Assembly (NCBI GenBank): GCA_013204185.1
Contig: JABMOI010000065.1
Span: 1-37,034, forward strand
DNA length: 37,034 nucleotides
Direction: 5' to 3'
Source of the DNA: a bacterium
GTDB lineage: Bacteria; Bacteroidota; Rhodothermia; Rhodothermales; UBA10348
In this document: in pieces, positions 7,706-14,713 of the stretch
How positions within the stretch are numbered: position 1 is the stretch's first letter
Layout of the letters: each line of letters starts with the position of its first letter
Made by a program: the position numbers and the translations under genes
Notes under the pieces: generated by a model
Told to the model about the DNA's origin: nothing
Databases searched by the model: none
Seen by the model: only the letters and a program-made list of their open reading frames with translations

Positions 7706-8440
7706 ATGCCTTCCCAACCAACATTAACTGAACGCTCCCCAAAACAGGGCAATCGTTCAACGACCGAGATTAGCGTAAATCCAGACTCACTGTCTGATTT
7801 TTCACAAGTAATCTCGCATCGTATTGGAAGTCTGCTAAGTGGCATTGAGGGGTATACGGACCTCATTCTATCATCGCTCGAATCAACAGAAGACCGGGAA
7901 AATGCGTTTCGCATTCTTGAAAGTGTTTCCCGAGTTGGAGGCGTTCTTCAAGATGTCCGTCACTATCAAGAGTCGCTGCATCTCGAGAAAGAGCCCGTTC
8001 AAGTCCGAGACTGTGTTTCGGGGATTCTCCACCTGTTGGCAGATTCAGAAGCAGACCGTTTGAGCTTTGAATGCAACCTGCCTCCTGTATTATCTGCGGA
8101 AATAGACTCTAGTCGTATAAAACAAGCCATTCTGTCTGTATTGAGGAATGCTTTTGAAGTAACTGCATCAAGCAACCTGCCCGTTTCCCTCTATGTAGAC
8201 TTTGACCTGGCCTCTTCGTCTCTCCGATTCAAAGTGTTCTCCCCAATCCCAATGGCGGAAAAACGAATAAGAGCTCAACTCTTCAATCCTTTTTTCACAA
8301 CAAAAGCGGCTAATTTGGGTCTTGGCTTGACCATGGCACGCAGAATATTCAGGGAGCACGGCGGTGATGTAATATTAACCTCTGCCCCAATGGATGCAGG
8401 CACAGAATTTACTTGCACCCTTCCAGTACCTCAAAGCTAA
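7706..8440 (+). CDS. Histidine-kinase-like protein with degenerate ATP-binding site
   Basis: About 244 residues from ATG 7706; an in-frame TTG at 7649 would overlap the HDOD stop. A DHp-like helix carries SQVISHRIGSLLSGIEGYTD, in which the candidate phospho-His is H38 (ATG numbering), but the usual acidic residue after it is replaced by Arg. The HATPase region has an N-box-like IKQAILSVLRNAFEV, the F-box LFNPFFTTKA and a G2-like LGLGLTMARRIFREHGG. The G1 box, normally DxGxG, reads SPIPM, so the adenine-contacting Asp and both glycines are lost. No sensor domain or membrane helix is present. It may still dimerise and control the NtrC-type regulator encoded 77 bp downstream, either as a weak kinase or as a non-catalytic partner. 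Family assignment is firm; activity is uncertain. Confidence 0.82.
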   Translation: MPSQPTLTERSPKQGNRSTTEISVNPDSLSDFSQVISHRIGSLLSGIEGYTDLILSSLESTEDRENAFRILESVSRVGGVLQDVRHYQESLHLEKEPVQVRDCVSGILHLLADSEADRLSFECNLPPVLSAEIDSSRIKQAILSVLRNAFEVTASSNLPVSLYVDFDLASSSLRFKVFSPIPMAEKRIRAQLFNPFFTTKAANLGLGLTMARRIFREHGGDVILTSAPMDAGTEFTCTLPVPQS

Positions 8441-8463
8441 TTCGGGCTTTTAGATGGCGTGAA

Positions 8464-8492
8464 TGTGATTATATTGGAGGTTGATAATCACA
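8464..8492. promoter_or_regulatory. Operator-like palindrome upstream of the sigma-54 activator
   Basis: TGTGATTAT (8464-8472) and ATAATCACA (8484-8492) form a perfect 9-bp inverted repeat with an 11-bp spacer, so half-sites are 20 bp apart, about two helical turns, as expected for a dimeric regulator. It ends 25 bp before the ATG of the activator gene. The spacer contains GGAGG, so in RNA the same sequence would be a hairpin with a purine-rich loop. It resembles a stretched CRP-type site, but the spacing differs. Confidence 0.6.
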
Positions 8493-8517
8493 GATCCGGG
8501 AGAAGTTAGCCATTCGC

Positions 8518-9924
8518 ATGAGTCCACAACCCCATCTCCTTTTTGTCGACGACGAAAATCTACTTCACAACCTTTTTGAACGACTTTTTACTCGCAATGG
8601 GTTTAAGGTGACGTGTTGTGCAAGTGCAGTCCAAGCCATTGAACTTCTCAAGGTTGAGAAATTCGATTTGGTTGTGACAGACTTCATGATGCCGGATATG
8701 GATGGGTTTTCATTGCTAAGCCATATCCGTGAGTTCTACCCTACTACTCGGGTGATCATGGTAACAGCTCACGCAAATGTCCAACATGCTGTTCGAATGA
8801 TGCAGCACGGCGCGATTGACTACATTCCGAAGCCTTTTACTGCTGCTGACCTAGTTGAGCGGGTAAAGGCGTCACTCGATAAGCCTATTGAACCTGTTGA
8901 ACTTGGTTCTGGACCTAAATCAGGGCCAACCTCTGCGAAGTCTAAAACAGAATCTGGTAAGAAAACGGTCCAATATATTGGCGATTCAGCCAGTATTACT
9001 CGGATGAAATCGGTACTTCCACGAGTGAGTCAAAATCAGGCACCTGTATTTATACAGGGTGAATCCGGTACTGGAAAGGAGATTCTGGCTAAGTTAATCC
9101 ACCAAACGAGCGATCGAAGCAGCGGCCCTTACCTGACAATAAACTGCGCGAACCTTCCGCGGGAATTGGTAGAAAGCCATTTGTTTGGACATAAAAGAGG
9201 TTCGTTCACAGGGGCGGTTGAGGACATGACTGGAGCCTTTGAACACGCCGATGGTGGAACTCTTCTGCTGGATGAAATCACGGAAGTTGAACTCTCTGTC
9301 CAGGCTAAACTCTTGAGAGTGCTCCAGGAAAAGGAGTTTCAAAAAGTAGGCTCATCAGATATCAAAAAGGTCGATGTACGCGTTATTGCTACAAGTAATC
9401 GCAATTTGGGCGAAGCAATAGCGGAAGGAACGTTTCGCGAGGACTTATACCATAGACTAGCTGTCTTTCCATTGACTGTCCCGCCGCTTAGGGATCGATC
9501 CGGTGATGTTACCCTCTTGGCCAAACACTTTGTCGACAAGTATTGTGCACTCTATGGCCTAGCAGAGAAAACCCTTTCGGCAGAACTGCTACTCCACTTT
9601 GAAGGATACGCTTGGCCGGGAAACGTGAGAGAATTGGAAAACATGGTGCAGCGCGGCGTTCTACTCTCGGCAGAACGTTCCGAAATTCGTAAGCTAGACG
9701 TGTACGATGATTTCTTTACGGACGCTGATCCCATGCGCTCGGGCGGCCGTCATATGGAAGACGCGAAGCTAACGACGATCGACGATATGGAACGCTTCAT
9801 GATTTTGCAGGCCCTCGGCGAATCGGGCAATAATCAGCAGGAAGCGGCGGCAAAATTGGGCATCAGTGCCCGGACCATTCGCAATAAACTTCACAAGTAC
9901 CGAGAAGACGGTTTCGTGGACTAA
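8518..9924 (+). CDS. NtrC-family sigma-54-dependent response regulator
   Basis: A 468-residue protein with the full three-domain layout. The receiver domain (1-120) has the acidic pair D11/D12, the phospho-acceptor D55 in VTDFMMPDMDG and K105. The AAA+ domain (~152-390) has Walker A GESGTGKE (181-188), the sigma-54 contact loop as GSFTGA (228-233, a permitted variant of GAFTGA), Walker B GGTLLLDE (246-253) and WPGNVRELEN. A Fis-type helix-turn-helix closes the protein (~430-465: NNQQEAAAKLGISARTIRNK). It activates sigma-54 RNA polymerase, so the genome should encode rpoN. The ATG at 8518 is the only start after an in-frame stop at 8485-8487. Placed after a kinase-like gene and before a sigma-28-type gene, it resembles FlrC/FleR flagellar regulators, but targets are not visible. 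Confidence 0.95.
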   Translation: MSPQPHLLFVDDENLLHNLFERLFTRNGFKVTCCASAVQAIELLKVEKFDLVVTDFMMPDMDGFSLLSHIREFYPTTRVIMVTAHANVQHAVRMMQHGAIDYIPKPFTAADLVERVKASLDKPIEPVELGSGPKSGPTSAKSKTESGKKTVQYIGDSASITRMKSVLPRVSQNQAPVFIQGESGTGKEILAKLIHQTSDRSSGPYLTINCANLPRELVESHLFGHKRGSFTGAVEDMTGAFEHADGGTLLLDEITEVELSVQAKLLRVLQEKEFQKVGSSDIKKVDVRVIATSNRNLGEAIAEGTFREDLYHRLAVFPLTVPPLRDRSGDVTLLAKHFVDKYCALYGLAEKTLSAELLLHFEGYAWPGNVRELENMVQRGVLLSAERSEIRKLDVYDDFFTDADPMRSGGRHMEDAKLTTIDDMERFMILQALGESGNNQQEAAAKLGISARTIRNKLHKYREDGFVD

Positions 9925-10105
9925 GGCAGAATTTTCCGCCTACCTGTTTCTTTAGGAAGGGAAATTTTTTCCTATTCGGCTTGATTGGTGCAAAACTTAA
10001 GCGCCCCCTGCAAACTTTTTTCGTTTTTTTTGGCTTTCCAAAAAAGCGCCTTCAAACTCCATTTAGGACGTATCGGCTGGTTCAAGGCGAACATTAAGCC
10101 TTTCA

Positions 10106-10186
10106 TTGAATCTGATTCATTCCCCCGATACACTTCATGGCATACGCTTTGCTATTTGATTCATTGTGATTCGTTAACAATGATTC
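10106..10186. promoter_or_regulatory. Cluster of TGATTC motifs upstream of the small membrane protein
   Basis: TGATTC occurs at 10113, 10157, 10167 and 10181, all on the plus strand. The first copy is part of a near-perfect dyad TGAATC-T-GATTCA (10107-10119), and the last two lie within CATTGT-N8-ACAATG (10163-10182). Four copies of a hexamer in about 75 bp, ending 10 bp before an ATG, suggest a multi-site operator. There is also a TTGATT at 10156-10161, a possible -35 hexamer. Function is inferred. Confidence 0.4.
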
Positions 10187-10196
10187 GAAAAGTACC

Positions 10197-10508
10197 ATGC
10201 GTTCCCTTTTTACCCAATTCAGCCTGCTCCTCGGAGTGTTAGTGGCATTGAATATGAATGCAGAAGCAACCCCCTTGTTTGCTTCCATTTCTTGGGGTTT
10301 GATCACGGGAGGAATGGGGTATCTCATGTTGCTTCTAGGAGATTTTTCCATACATCGACTGTTGGATTCTTCTGCTAACAAGCTGACGTCAGTTCAATTC
10401 AGGCAACAACCTATTGAATTGGAGATGTTCGAAGACTTGACGACCACAAACCAACCCTCTACTTCTGTTTCTTCCTCTCGTTCTGAAAAAGAGCAACTGG
10501 CAGCTTAG
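10197..10508 (+). CDS. Small membrane protein of unknown function
   Basis: A 103-residue protein, not recognised. Two hydrophobic segments, about residues 5-20 (TQFSLLLGVLVALNMN) and 28-48 (FASISWGLITGGMGYLMLLLG), form a hairpin across the inner membrane. A hydrophilic, Ser/Thr/Glu-rich tail of about 55 residues (49-103) follows. The first segment followed by AEA could alternatively be a signal peptide, leaving one anchor. The start ATG 10197 is preceded by the sequence AAGTACC, with no SD. It is 31 bp upstream of the sigma-28-type gene on the same strand and almost certainly cotranscribed with it. The position suggests a membrane partner or anti-sigma-like element, but no sequence feature proves this. 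Codon use looks like that of its neighbours. Confidence 0.6.
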   Translation: MRSLFTQFSLLLGVLVALNMNAEATPLFASISWGLITGGMGYLMLLLGDFSIHRLLDSSANKLTSVQFRQQPIELEMFEDLTTTNQPSTSVSSSRSEKEQLAA

Positions 10509-10539
10509 AAGTCTCCCTCAACTCGAACCCTCCACGATC

Positions 10540-11301
10540 ATGTCACAAGATTTACAAAGCGTAGCCGTAGAATTTGTCAGCAACCCATGCGAGAAAACCC
10601 GAGAAGCAGTAGTTATTGCTGCTGTGCCCCTCGTGCGCTCCATTGTTAACAGATTGAACATCCCTGACCATCCATTGGCCACTCGGGAAGATCTAGAAAG
10701 CGTAGGCTCCCTAGGGCTGCTCCAAGCACTTGATGGGTTTGACCCAGAACGGGGTACCCCCTTCGTATCATATGCTTATGGTCGTGTTCGCGGCGCATTG
10801 GTTGATTATTTGAGATCGATTGACGCCCTACCCCGTGAACGTCGCAGATTGCTTGCCGAAGCACACAAAGCGATGGACGTTTTGCGTCAGCGTTTAGGCG
10901 ACGAGCCTTCAGACCATGAAGTCGCAGAATACATGAATATGACCATGGTTGAATATCACACATTACTTCGGGATGCTGAAAGTAGATTTTCACTTTCGCT
11001 GCACTCCCCTGTCGATTCGGAAGGCGACCACACCGTTGTGGAATCGATTCCTAACGAAGACACACTGCTCGCATTTGAAGCGATCGATACCGAATCATTG
11101 AAAGCCTATATCGGAACGCTGATCAAAGAATTGCCTGAACGTGAGCAAACGATACTTGCCCTCTACTACTTTGAAGACCTAACGCTTCGTGAGATTGCAG
11201 GCCTGATGGACAGAACCGAGGCTCGTATCAGTCAGATTCTAGCAAAAGTTCTCAAAACATTGCGTGCTCAGCTGGCTTTGGTTTCTAACCGAGCTGCCTA
11301 A
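10540..11301 (+). CDS. fliA: FliA/WhiG-type (sigma-28) RNA polymerase sigma factor
   Basis: A 253-residue sigma-70-family protein with regions 2, 3 and 4 and no region 1. Region 2 includes TREDLESVGSLGLLQALDGFDPERGTPF in two blocks, then VSYAYGRVRGALVDYLRSID, which is diagnostic of the FliA/WhiG/SigB-like group. Region 3 covers LPRERRRLLAEAHKAMDVL and DEPSDHEVAEYMNM. Region 4 covers LPEREQTILALYYFEDLTLREIA and DRTEARISQILAKVLKTLR. In other bacteria the group drives late flagellar and chemotaxis genes or developmental genes. No FlgM-type anti-sigma gene is adjacent; the only candidate partner is the small membrane protein immediately upstream. The gene ends the plus-strand regulatory locus and is followed by a strong terminator. 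Symbol given by family, not by proven flagellar function. Confidence 0.88.
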   Translation: MSQDLQSVAVEFVSNPCEKTREAVVIAAVPLVRSIVNRLNIPDHPLATREDLESVGSLGLLQALDGFDPERGTPFVSYAYGRVRGALVDYLRSIDALPRERRRLLAEAHKAMDVLRQRLGDEPSDHEVAEYMNMTMVEYHTLLRDAESRFSLSLHSPVDSEGDHTVVESIPNEDTLLAFEAIDTESLKAYIGTLIKELPEREQTILALYYFEDLTLREIAGLMDRTEARISQILAKVLKTLRAQLALVSNRAA

Positions 11302-11380
11302 TGAAGATTTGAGCTCTAAGCTCAGTGAAACGTATTAATAGGGCCAATTTGGGAGACTTGACCCTGTAGAAGGTTGGAAC

Positions 11381-11421
11381 GTAGGGGAGCGCGGCTAAAG
11401 TCGCGCTCCCCTACTCTTTTT
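11381..11421 (+). terminator. Intrinsic terminator of the regulatory locus
   Basis: GTAGGGGAGCGCG (11381-11393) and CGCGCTCCCCTAC (11402-11414) form a perfect 13-bp GC-rich stem with the 8-nt loop GCTAAAGT, followed by TCTTTTT. It lies 80 bp after the sigma-factor stop. Confidence 0.93.
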
Positions 11422-11502
11422 ATGTCAAAACAGGATAAATCCTCCAATTGTGGGCTCGGCGACATCCTAATAATTCCCCATGTTTAATCTTCCGCGAAAG
11501 AG

Positions 11503-11531
11503 TGAACAATTGAATTTGGATTCCGTATATT
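11503..11531 (+). promoter_or_regulatory. Candidate promoter for the ppiD-like gene
   Basis: TGAACA (11503-11508) and TATATT (11526-11531) are separated by exactly 17 bp and match the sigma-70 consensus at 9 of 12 positions. The predicted leader is about 115 nt. Based on consensus and position only. Confidence 0.4.
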
Positions 11532-11654
11532 GTTAGGCTTGGCGCGAAATGGGCTTTTTAGTTCGTTATCCGCCTCTAACGCTGATTTACAGCACTACTT
11601 TACTTATTCAGACAAATACATTTCGCACTTTTTTGGTGTGATAGAGGTTCGTCC

Positions 11655-13739
11655 ATGGGCGTTATGAATAATCTCCGGGAGAATACCGGAGTGATCCTCT
11701 GGATTCTTGTTTTTGCCTTCGGCGTCATTTGGGTTCTTCAGGACTCGGGCGGATTGGATGCTGTGGGTAACTTGAGCAACAATATTGGAACCGTTAACGG
11801 CGATGTAATCACCGTAGACGAATACAATCAAGCTGTTGACCAGCAAGTGCAGAGCTACCAAAATCAAACTGGGGAAAGCATGCCTCCTCAGATGTTGGAC
11901 CAGGCCCGTGATCGTGTTTTCAATCAACTTGTTGATTCGAAGCTTCGCGAACAGGAAATGGAGCGACTCGGTCTTGATGTCTCAGATGCTGAGCTAATTG
12001 AGATGATTGAGGGCGCAGACCCCCACCCAATTATCAAGGCTTACTTCAGTGACGGCCAAGGTGGTGTAGATCGCGCCTTGTTGCAAAACTTTATCTCCAA
12101 CCCAGAGGCAACTGCCGATTGGCTTCAAATCGAAGCCTATATCCGTAGTGAACGCCGCGGACAGAAATTGGAAAATCTGATTGGTGCGTCTGTTCGGGTT
12201 ACCGAAGCCGATGTTAATGAAGAGAACTACCGCCAGAACGCATCTGCAAACGTTCGCTATGTCTCACTCCGTTACTCTGCACTACCAGATACCGAAATCT
12301 CGTACGACGAGTCTGATTTAAAGCGCTTCTATAACGAACATAAAGAAGAGTTTGAAAGCAAAAAGACGTTTGACCTTTCTTATGTAACGTTGTCGAAAGC
12401 GCCCACGAAAGAGGATACTGCTACTGTTTTTTCTGACCTTTCGAGCTTAGCAGAGGCTTTTGGCACTGCAGAGGATGATTCCCTCTTTCTATCTCGTAAC
12501 GGATCAGAGCGCCCTTTTACAGACGCATACTTCCGCCAAGACGAACTTGACGAAACCATCGCTACGTTGGTCTTTGCTGGTTCAACGGAAGGACAAGTTC
12601 TTGGTCCAATCATTTCTGGGAATCAAGTTCACCTGATTAAAGTTCGTGACATTCGCCCTCCTGAAGAAACAGCTGTTAAAGCCAGTCATATCCTGTTTCG
12701 CGCTGCCGAAGGCGACGACGAAGCCAGAGCCGCAGCTCGCACTAAAGCGAACGATGTCTTAGCACGTCTTCGCAATGGTGATGACTTTGCAGCCATGGCT
12801 CGTGAGTTTTCTGACGACGGATCTGCTTCGTCTGGCGGTGAACTTGGATGGTTTGGACCAGGCAGAATGGTAGCTCCTTTTGAAGAAGCAGCTTTTGCGG
12901 CAACCGTGGACCGCGTTGTTGGCCCCGTTTCTACCCAATTTGGTTTCCATCTTATTAAGGTAACCGAGCGCGCTACAGAAGAAGCACAAATTGCAGATTT
13001 TGCATTGAGCTTACGTGCGAGCGTTCAAACGCTTAACAGAGCACAAAGCGCCTTGGATGACCTTCAATACTATGCGTCAGAAGAAGGTGGATTTACGGAA
13101 GAATCTGCTCGCCGTGAGTTAACTGTTCAAACGGTTTCTGTTGAAGACGAACAGGCATTTGTCCCTGGCTTAGGAAACAGCCGCAGCCTCGTCACATTCA
13201 TGGAAACGGCTAAAGTGGGCGATGTGACTCCGGTTATCGAACTAAACGACGTTTTTGTGGTCGCTGTTGTCGATAAGATCAACAAAGCTGGCTTCCGTCC
13301 TTTTGAAGAAGTGAAAGATCAACTTGAACCACGGCTCAGAAATGAAATGAAAGCCAAAGTTCAGGTTCAAAAATTGATGGATGCTTTGGGTTCTGGATTT
13401 GACGGTCTTGCAACTGCAACTGCTTCGGCAGAGCAAACAGCTGAAGGATTGTCGTTTTCAAACATGATTGTGCCTGGAATTGGTCGCGATCCTAAATTTG
13501 TAGGTACTGCGATTGGCATGGCTGTAGGAAGTACTTCAAGCGTTTTTGAAGGCGAAAACTCTGCCTACGTTATCATGGTTACCGAACTAAACGAGCCCGA
13601 TCCATTGCAGCCTGAAATGTATTCCGCGTTGTACGAGCAGTTGAAGAACCAGCGTCAAAATCTTGTCCGGTCGCAGTGGATTACCTCATTGAGAGAATCT
13701 GCTGACATCGTAGACAATCGTCGTCTGTTTTTGCAGTAG
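11655..13739 (+). CDS. ppiD: Membrane-anchored peptidyl-prolyl isomerase / chaperone (PpiD/SurA-like)
   Basis: A 694-residue protein. A single N-terminal helix (residues ~11-29, TGVILWILVFAFGVIWVLQ) anchors a large extracytoplasmic part. A SurA-N-like chaperone region (residues ~40-185) starts with VNGDVITVDEYNQAVDQQVQ. A degenerate parvulin-like domain (~215-335) ends in GNQVHLIKVRDI. One complete parvulin domain (~337-445) has KASHILFRA, FAAMAREFSDDGSASSGGEL, GWFGPGRMVAPFEEAAF and FGFHLIKV. The C-terminal third looks like another degenerate copy. PpiD/SurA proteins assist folding of exported and outer-membrane proteins, which suits an organism with several barrels. ATG 11655 is used; ATG 11664 is also possible. 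A GTCC trinucleotide context precedes the start, without SD. Monocistronic, bounded by terminators. Confidence 0.9.
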   Translation: MGVMNNLRENTGVILWILVFAFGVIWVLQDSGGLDAVGNLSNNIGTVNGDVITVDEYNQAVDQQVQSYQNQTGESMPPQMLDQARDRVFNQLVDSKLREQEMERLGLDVSDAELIEMIEGADPHPIIKAYFSDGQGGVDRALLQNFISNPEATADWLQIEAYIRSERRGQKLENLIGASVRVTEADVNEENYRQNASANVRYVSLRYSALPDTEISYDESDLKRFYNEHKEEFESKKTFDLSYVTLSKAPTKEDTATVFSDLSSLAEAFGTAEDDSLFLSRNGSERPFTDAYFRQDELDETIATLVFAGSTEGQVLGPIISGNQVHLIKVRDIRPPEETAVKASHILFRAAEGDDEARAAARTKANDVLARLRNGDDFAAMAREFSDDGSASSGGELGWFGPGRMVAPFEEAAFAATVDRVVGPVSTQFGFHLIKVTERATEEAQIADFALSLRASVQTLNRAQSALDDLQYYASEEGGFTEESARRELTVQTVSVEDEQAFVPGLGNSRSLVTFMETAKVGDVTPVIELNDVFVVAVVDKINKAGFRPFEEVKDQLEPRLRNEMKAKVQVQKLMDALGSGFDGLATATASAEQTAEGLSFSNMIVPGIGRDPKFVGTAIGMAVGSTSSVFEGENSAYVIMVTELNEPDPLQPEMYSALYEQLKNQRQNLVRSQWITSLRESADIVDNRRLFLQ

Positions 13740-13756
13740 ATCCTATTCTGCGCTAC

Positions 13757-13793
13757 AAAAAAGGGGGCTTCCATTTGGAAGCTCCCTTTTTTT
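13757..13793. terminator. Bidirectional terminator between ppiD-like gene and dapF
   Basis: AAAAAAGGGGGCTTCC (13757-13772) pairs with GGAAGCTCCCTTTTTT (13777-13792) through one G-U pair, with an ATTT loop. The A-run on one side and T-run on the other make it usable by both convergent genes. Confidence 0.9.
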
Positions 13794-13810
13794 ATATCCG
13801 CTAGGTGCAT

Positions 13811-14659
13811 TCAGATTTCGGTCGTTGCTCGAAAGACAACCGTGACTTCCCCTTCCAAATACAAGTTAACAGGATCGTCTGCCGCCCCCTCCCATCCTAC
13901 ATATAGATCTCCCCCCGGCATGTGAATGCAGGTAGGATTAGATTTGATGCGTCCAAGTCGGTTCGAAATGATGGCCGATGCAATGGACCCAGTACCGCAT
14001 GCCAACGTTTCTTCCTCCACTCCCTTCTCAAACGTCCTTACCGTGAGGGAGTCGTCGTCATTGCGCTGAACAAAATTGACATTTGCACCAGTTGGCTGTA
14101 GCGCAGAATCAAAACGAATTTTCTTTCCCAACAGAGGGACATCAACAGCCAATGCATTTAAGACCGGAACGACCAAATGCTCCGTCCCAGTCCAGATAAA
14201 GTCGGTGCCAGTCGCTTCTAACTCCTCAGCACAATCAAGCAAGAGACCCGGCTTAAAGCGCTCTGGTTGAGGTACGTACAGCCTAACTACAGACCTGTTT
14301 TCACCAATCCTCGCCGTGTACAGCCCTGCATCAGAATCAAATATCAGAGGGTCGGTCTCGATTCCTGCATCACGAGCATATCTAGCTAGACACCTCGCTC
14401 CATTTCCGCACATAGTCCCCAGCGATCCATCTGCATTGTAATAGGACATTCGGTAGGCCGCACCAGCGGTAACAGGATTTCCTAGCGCCAACAAACCATC
14501 TGCACCAACGCCTAACCTGCGTTTGCACAGGTTTAACGCCATTTGGGAAAGTTCTTCAGCAGAAAAGTGATAGAATCTATTATCAATGACAATAAAATCA
14601 TTCCCTGTGCCACTCATTTTCGTAAATTCAAGCACTAATTTTCTGGGCTGAATCAGCAT
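13811..14659 (-). CDS. dapF: Diaminopimelate epimerase
   Basis: About 282 residues from the ATG at 14659; the frame can be extended to a TTG at 14683 (290 residues), but the family begins close to the conserved FTKMSGTGNDF. DapF converts LL-DAP to meso-DAP for peptidoglycan and for LysA. The two catalytic cysteines are present: C84 in GTMCGNGARCLARYA and C221 in EETLACGTGSIASA (ATG numbering). It is a two-lobed cofactor-independent epimerase of usual length. It converges on the ppiD-like gene with a shared terminator and diverges from phoH with only about 54 bp between starts, so both promoters must be packed there or overlap the coding ends. It functions with lysA at the other end of the window. 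Confidence 0.96.
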   Translation of the reverse strand: MLIQPRKLVLEFTKMSGTGNDFIVIDNRFYHFSAEELSQMALNLCKRRLGVGADGLLALGNPVTAGAAYRMSYYNADGSLGTMCGNGARCLARYARDAGIETDPLIFDSDAGLYTARIGENRSVVRLYVPQPERFKPGLLLDCAEELEATGTDFIWTGTEHLVVPVLNALAVDVPLLGKKIRFDSALQPTGANVNFVQRNDDDSLTVRTFEKGVEEETLACGTGSIASAIISNRLGRIKSNPTCIHMPGGDLYVGWEGAADDPVNLYLEGEVTVVFRATTEI

Positions 14660-14713
14660 AAAGACAGGGCGGTTCGGTTTCAAATTGTAATCCTGTCCTG
14701 AAAATACTCCGTC

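Larger units (their letters stand above)
11302..11654. other. Intergenic region between the sigma factor and ppiD-like genes
   Basis: This 353-bp stretch has no credible ORF or RNA gene. It holds a short dyad TGAGCT-N3-AGCTCA just after the sigma gene, the intrinsic terminator at 11381-11421, and a candidate promoter at 11503-11531. The remainder, including an ~120-nt leader of the downstream gene, shows no recognisable riboswitch. Confidence 0.6.

Noticed and set aside
9988-10006. Possible sigma-54 site (TGG...GC) after the activator gene
   Set aside because: The GG and GC are 12 bp apart instead of 10, and the -12 TTGC element is missing.
9985-10242. 85-residue plus-strand ORF upstream of the small membrane protein
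   Set aside because: It overlaps the start of the small membrane protein gene in another frame, has no family pattern and begins in a T-rich region; it looks like chance.
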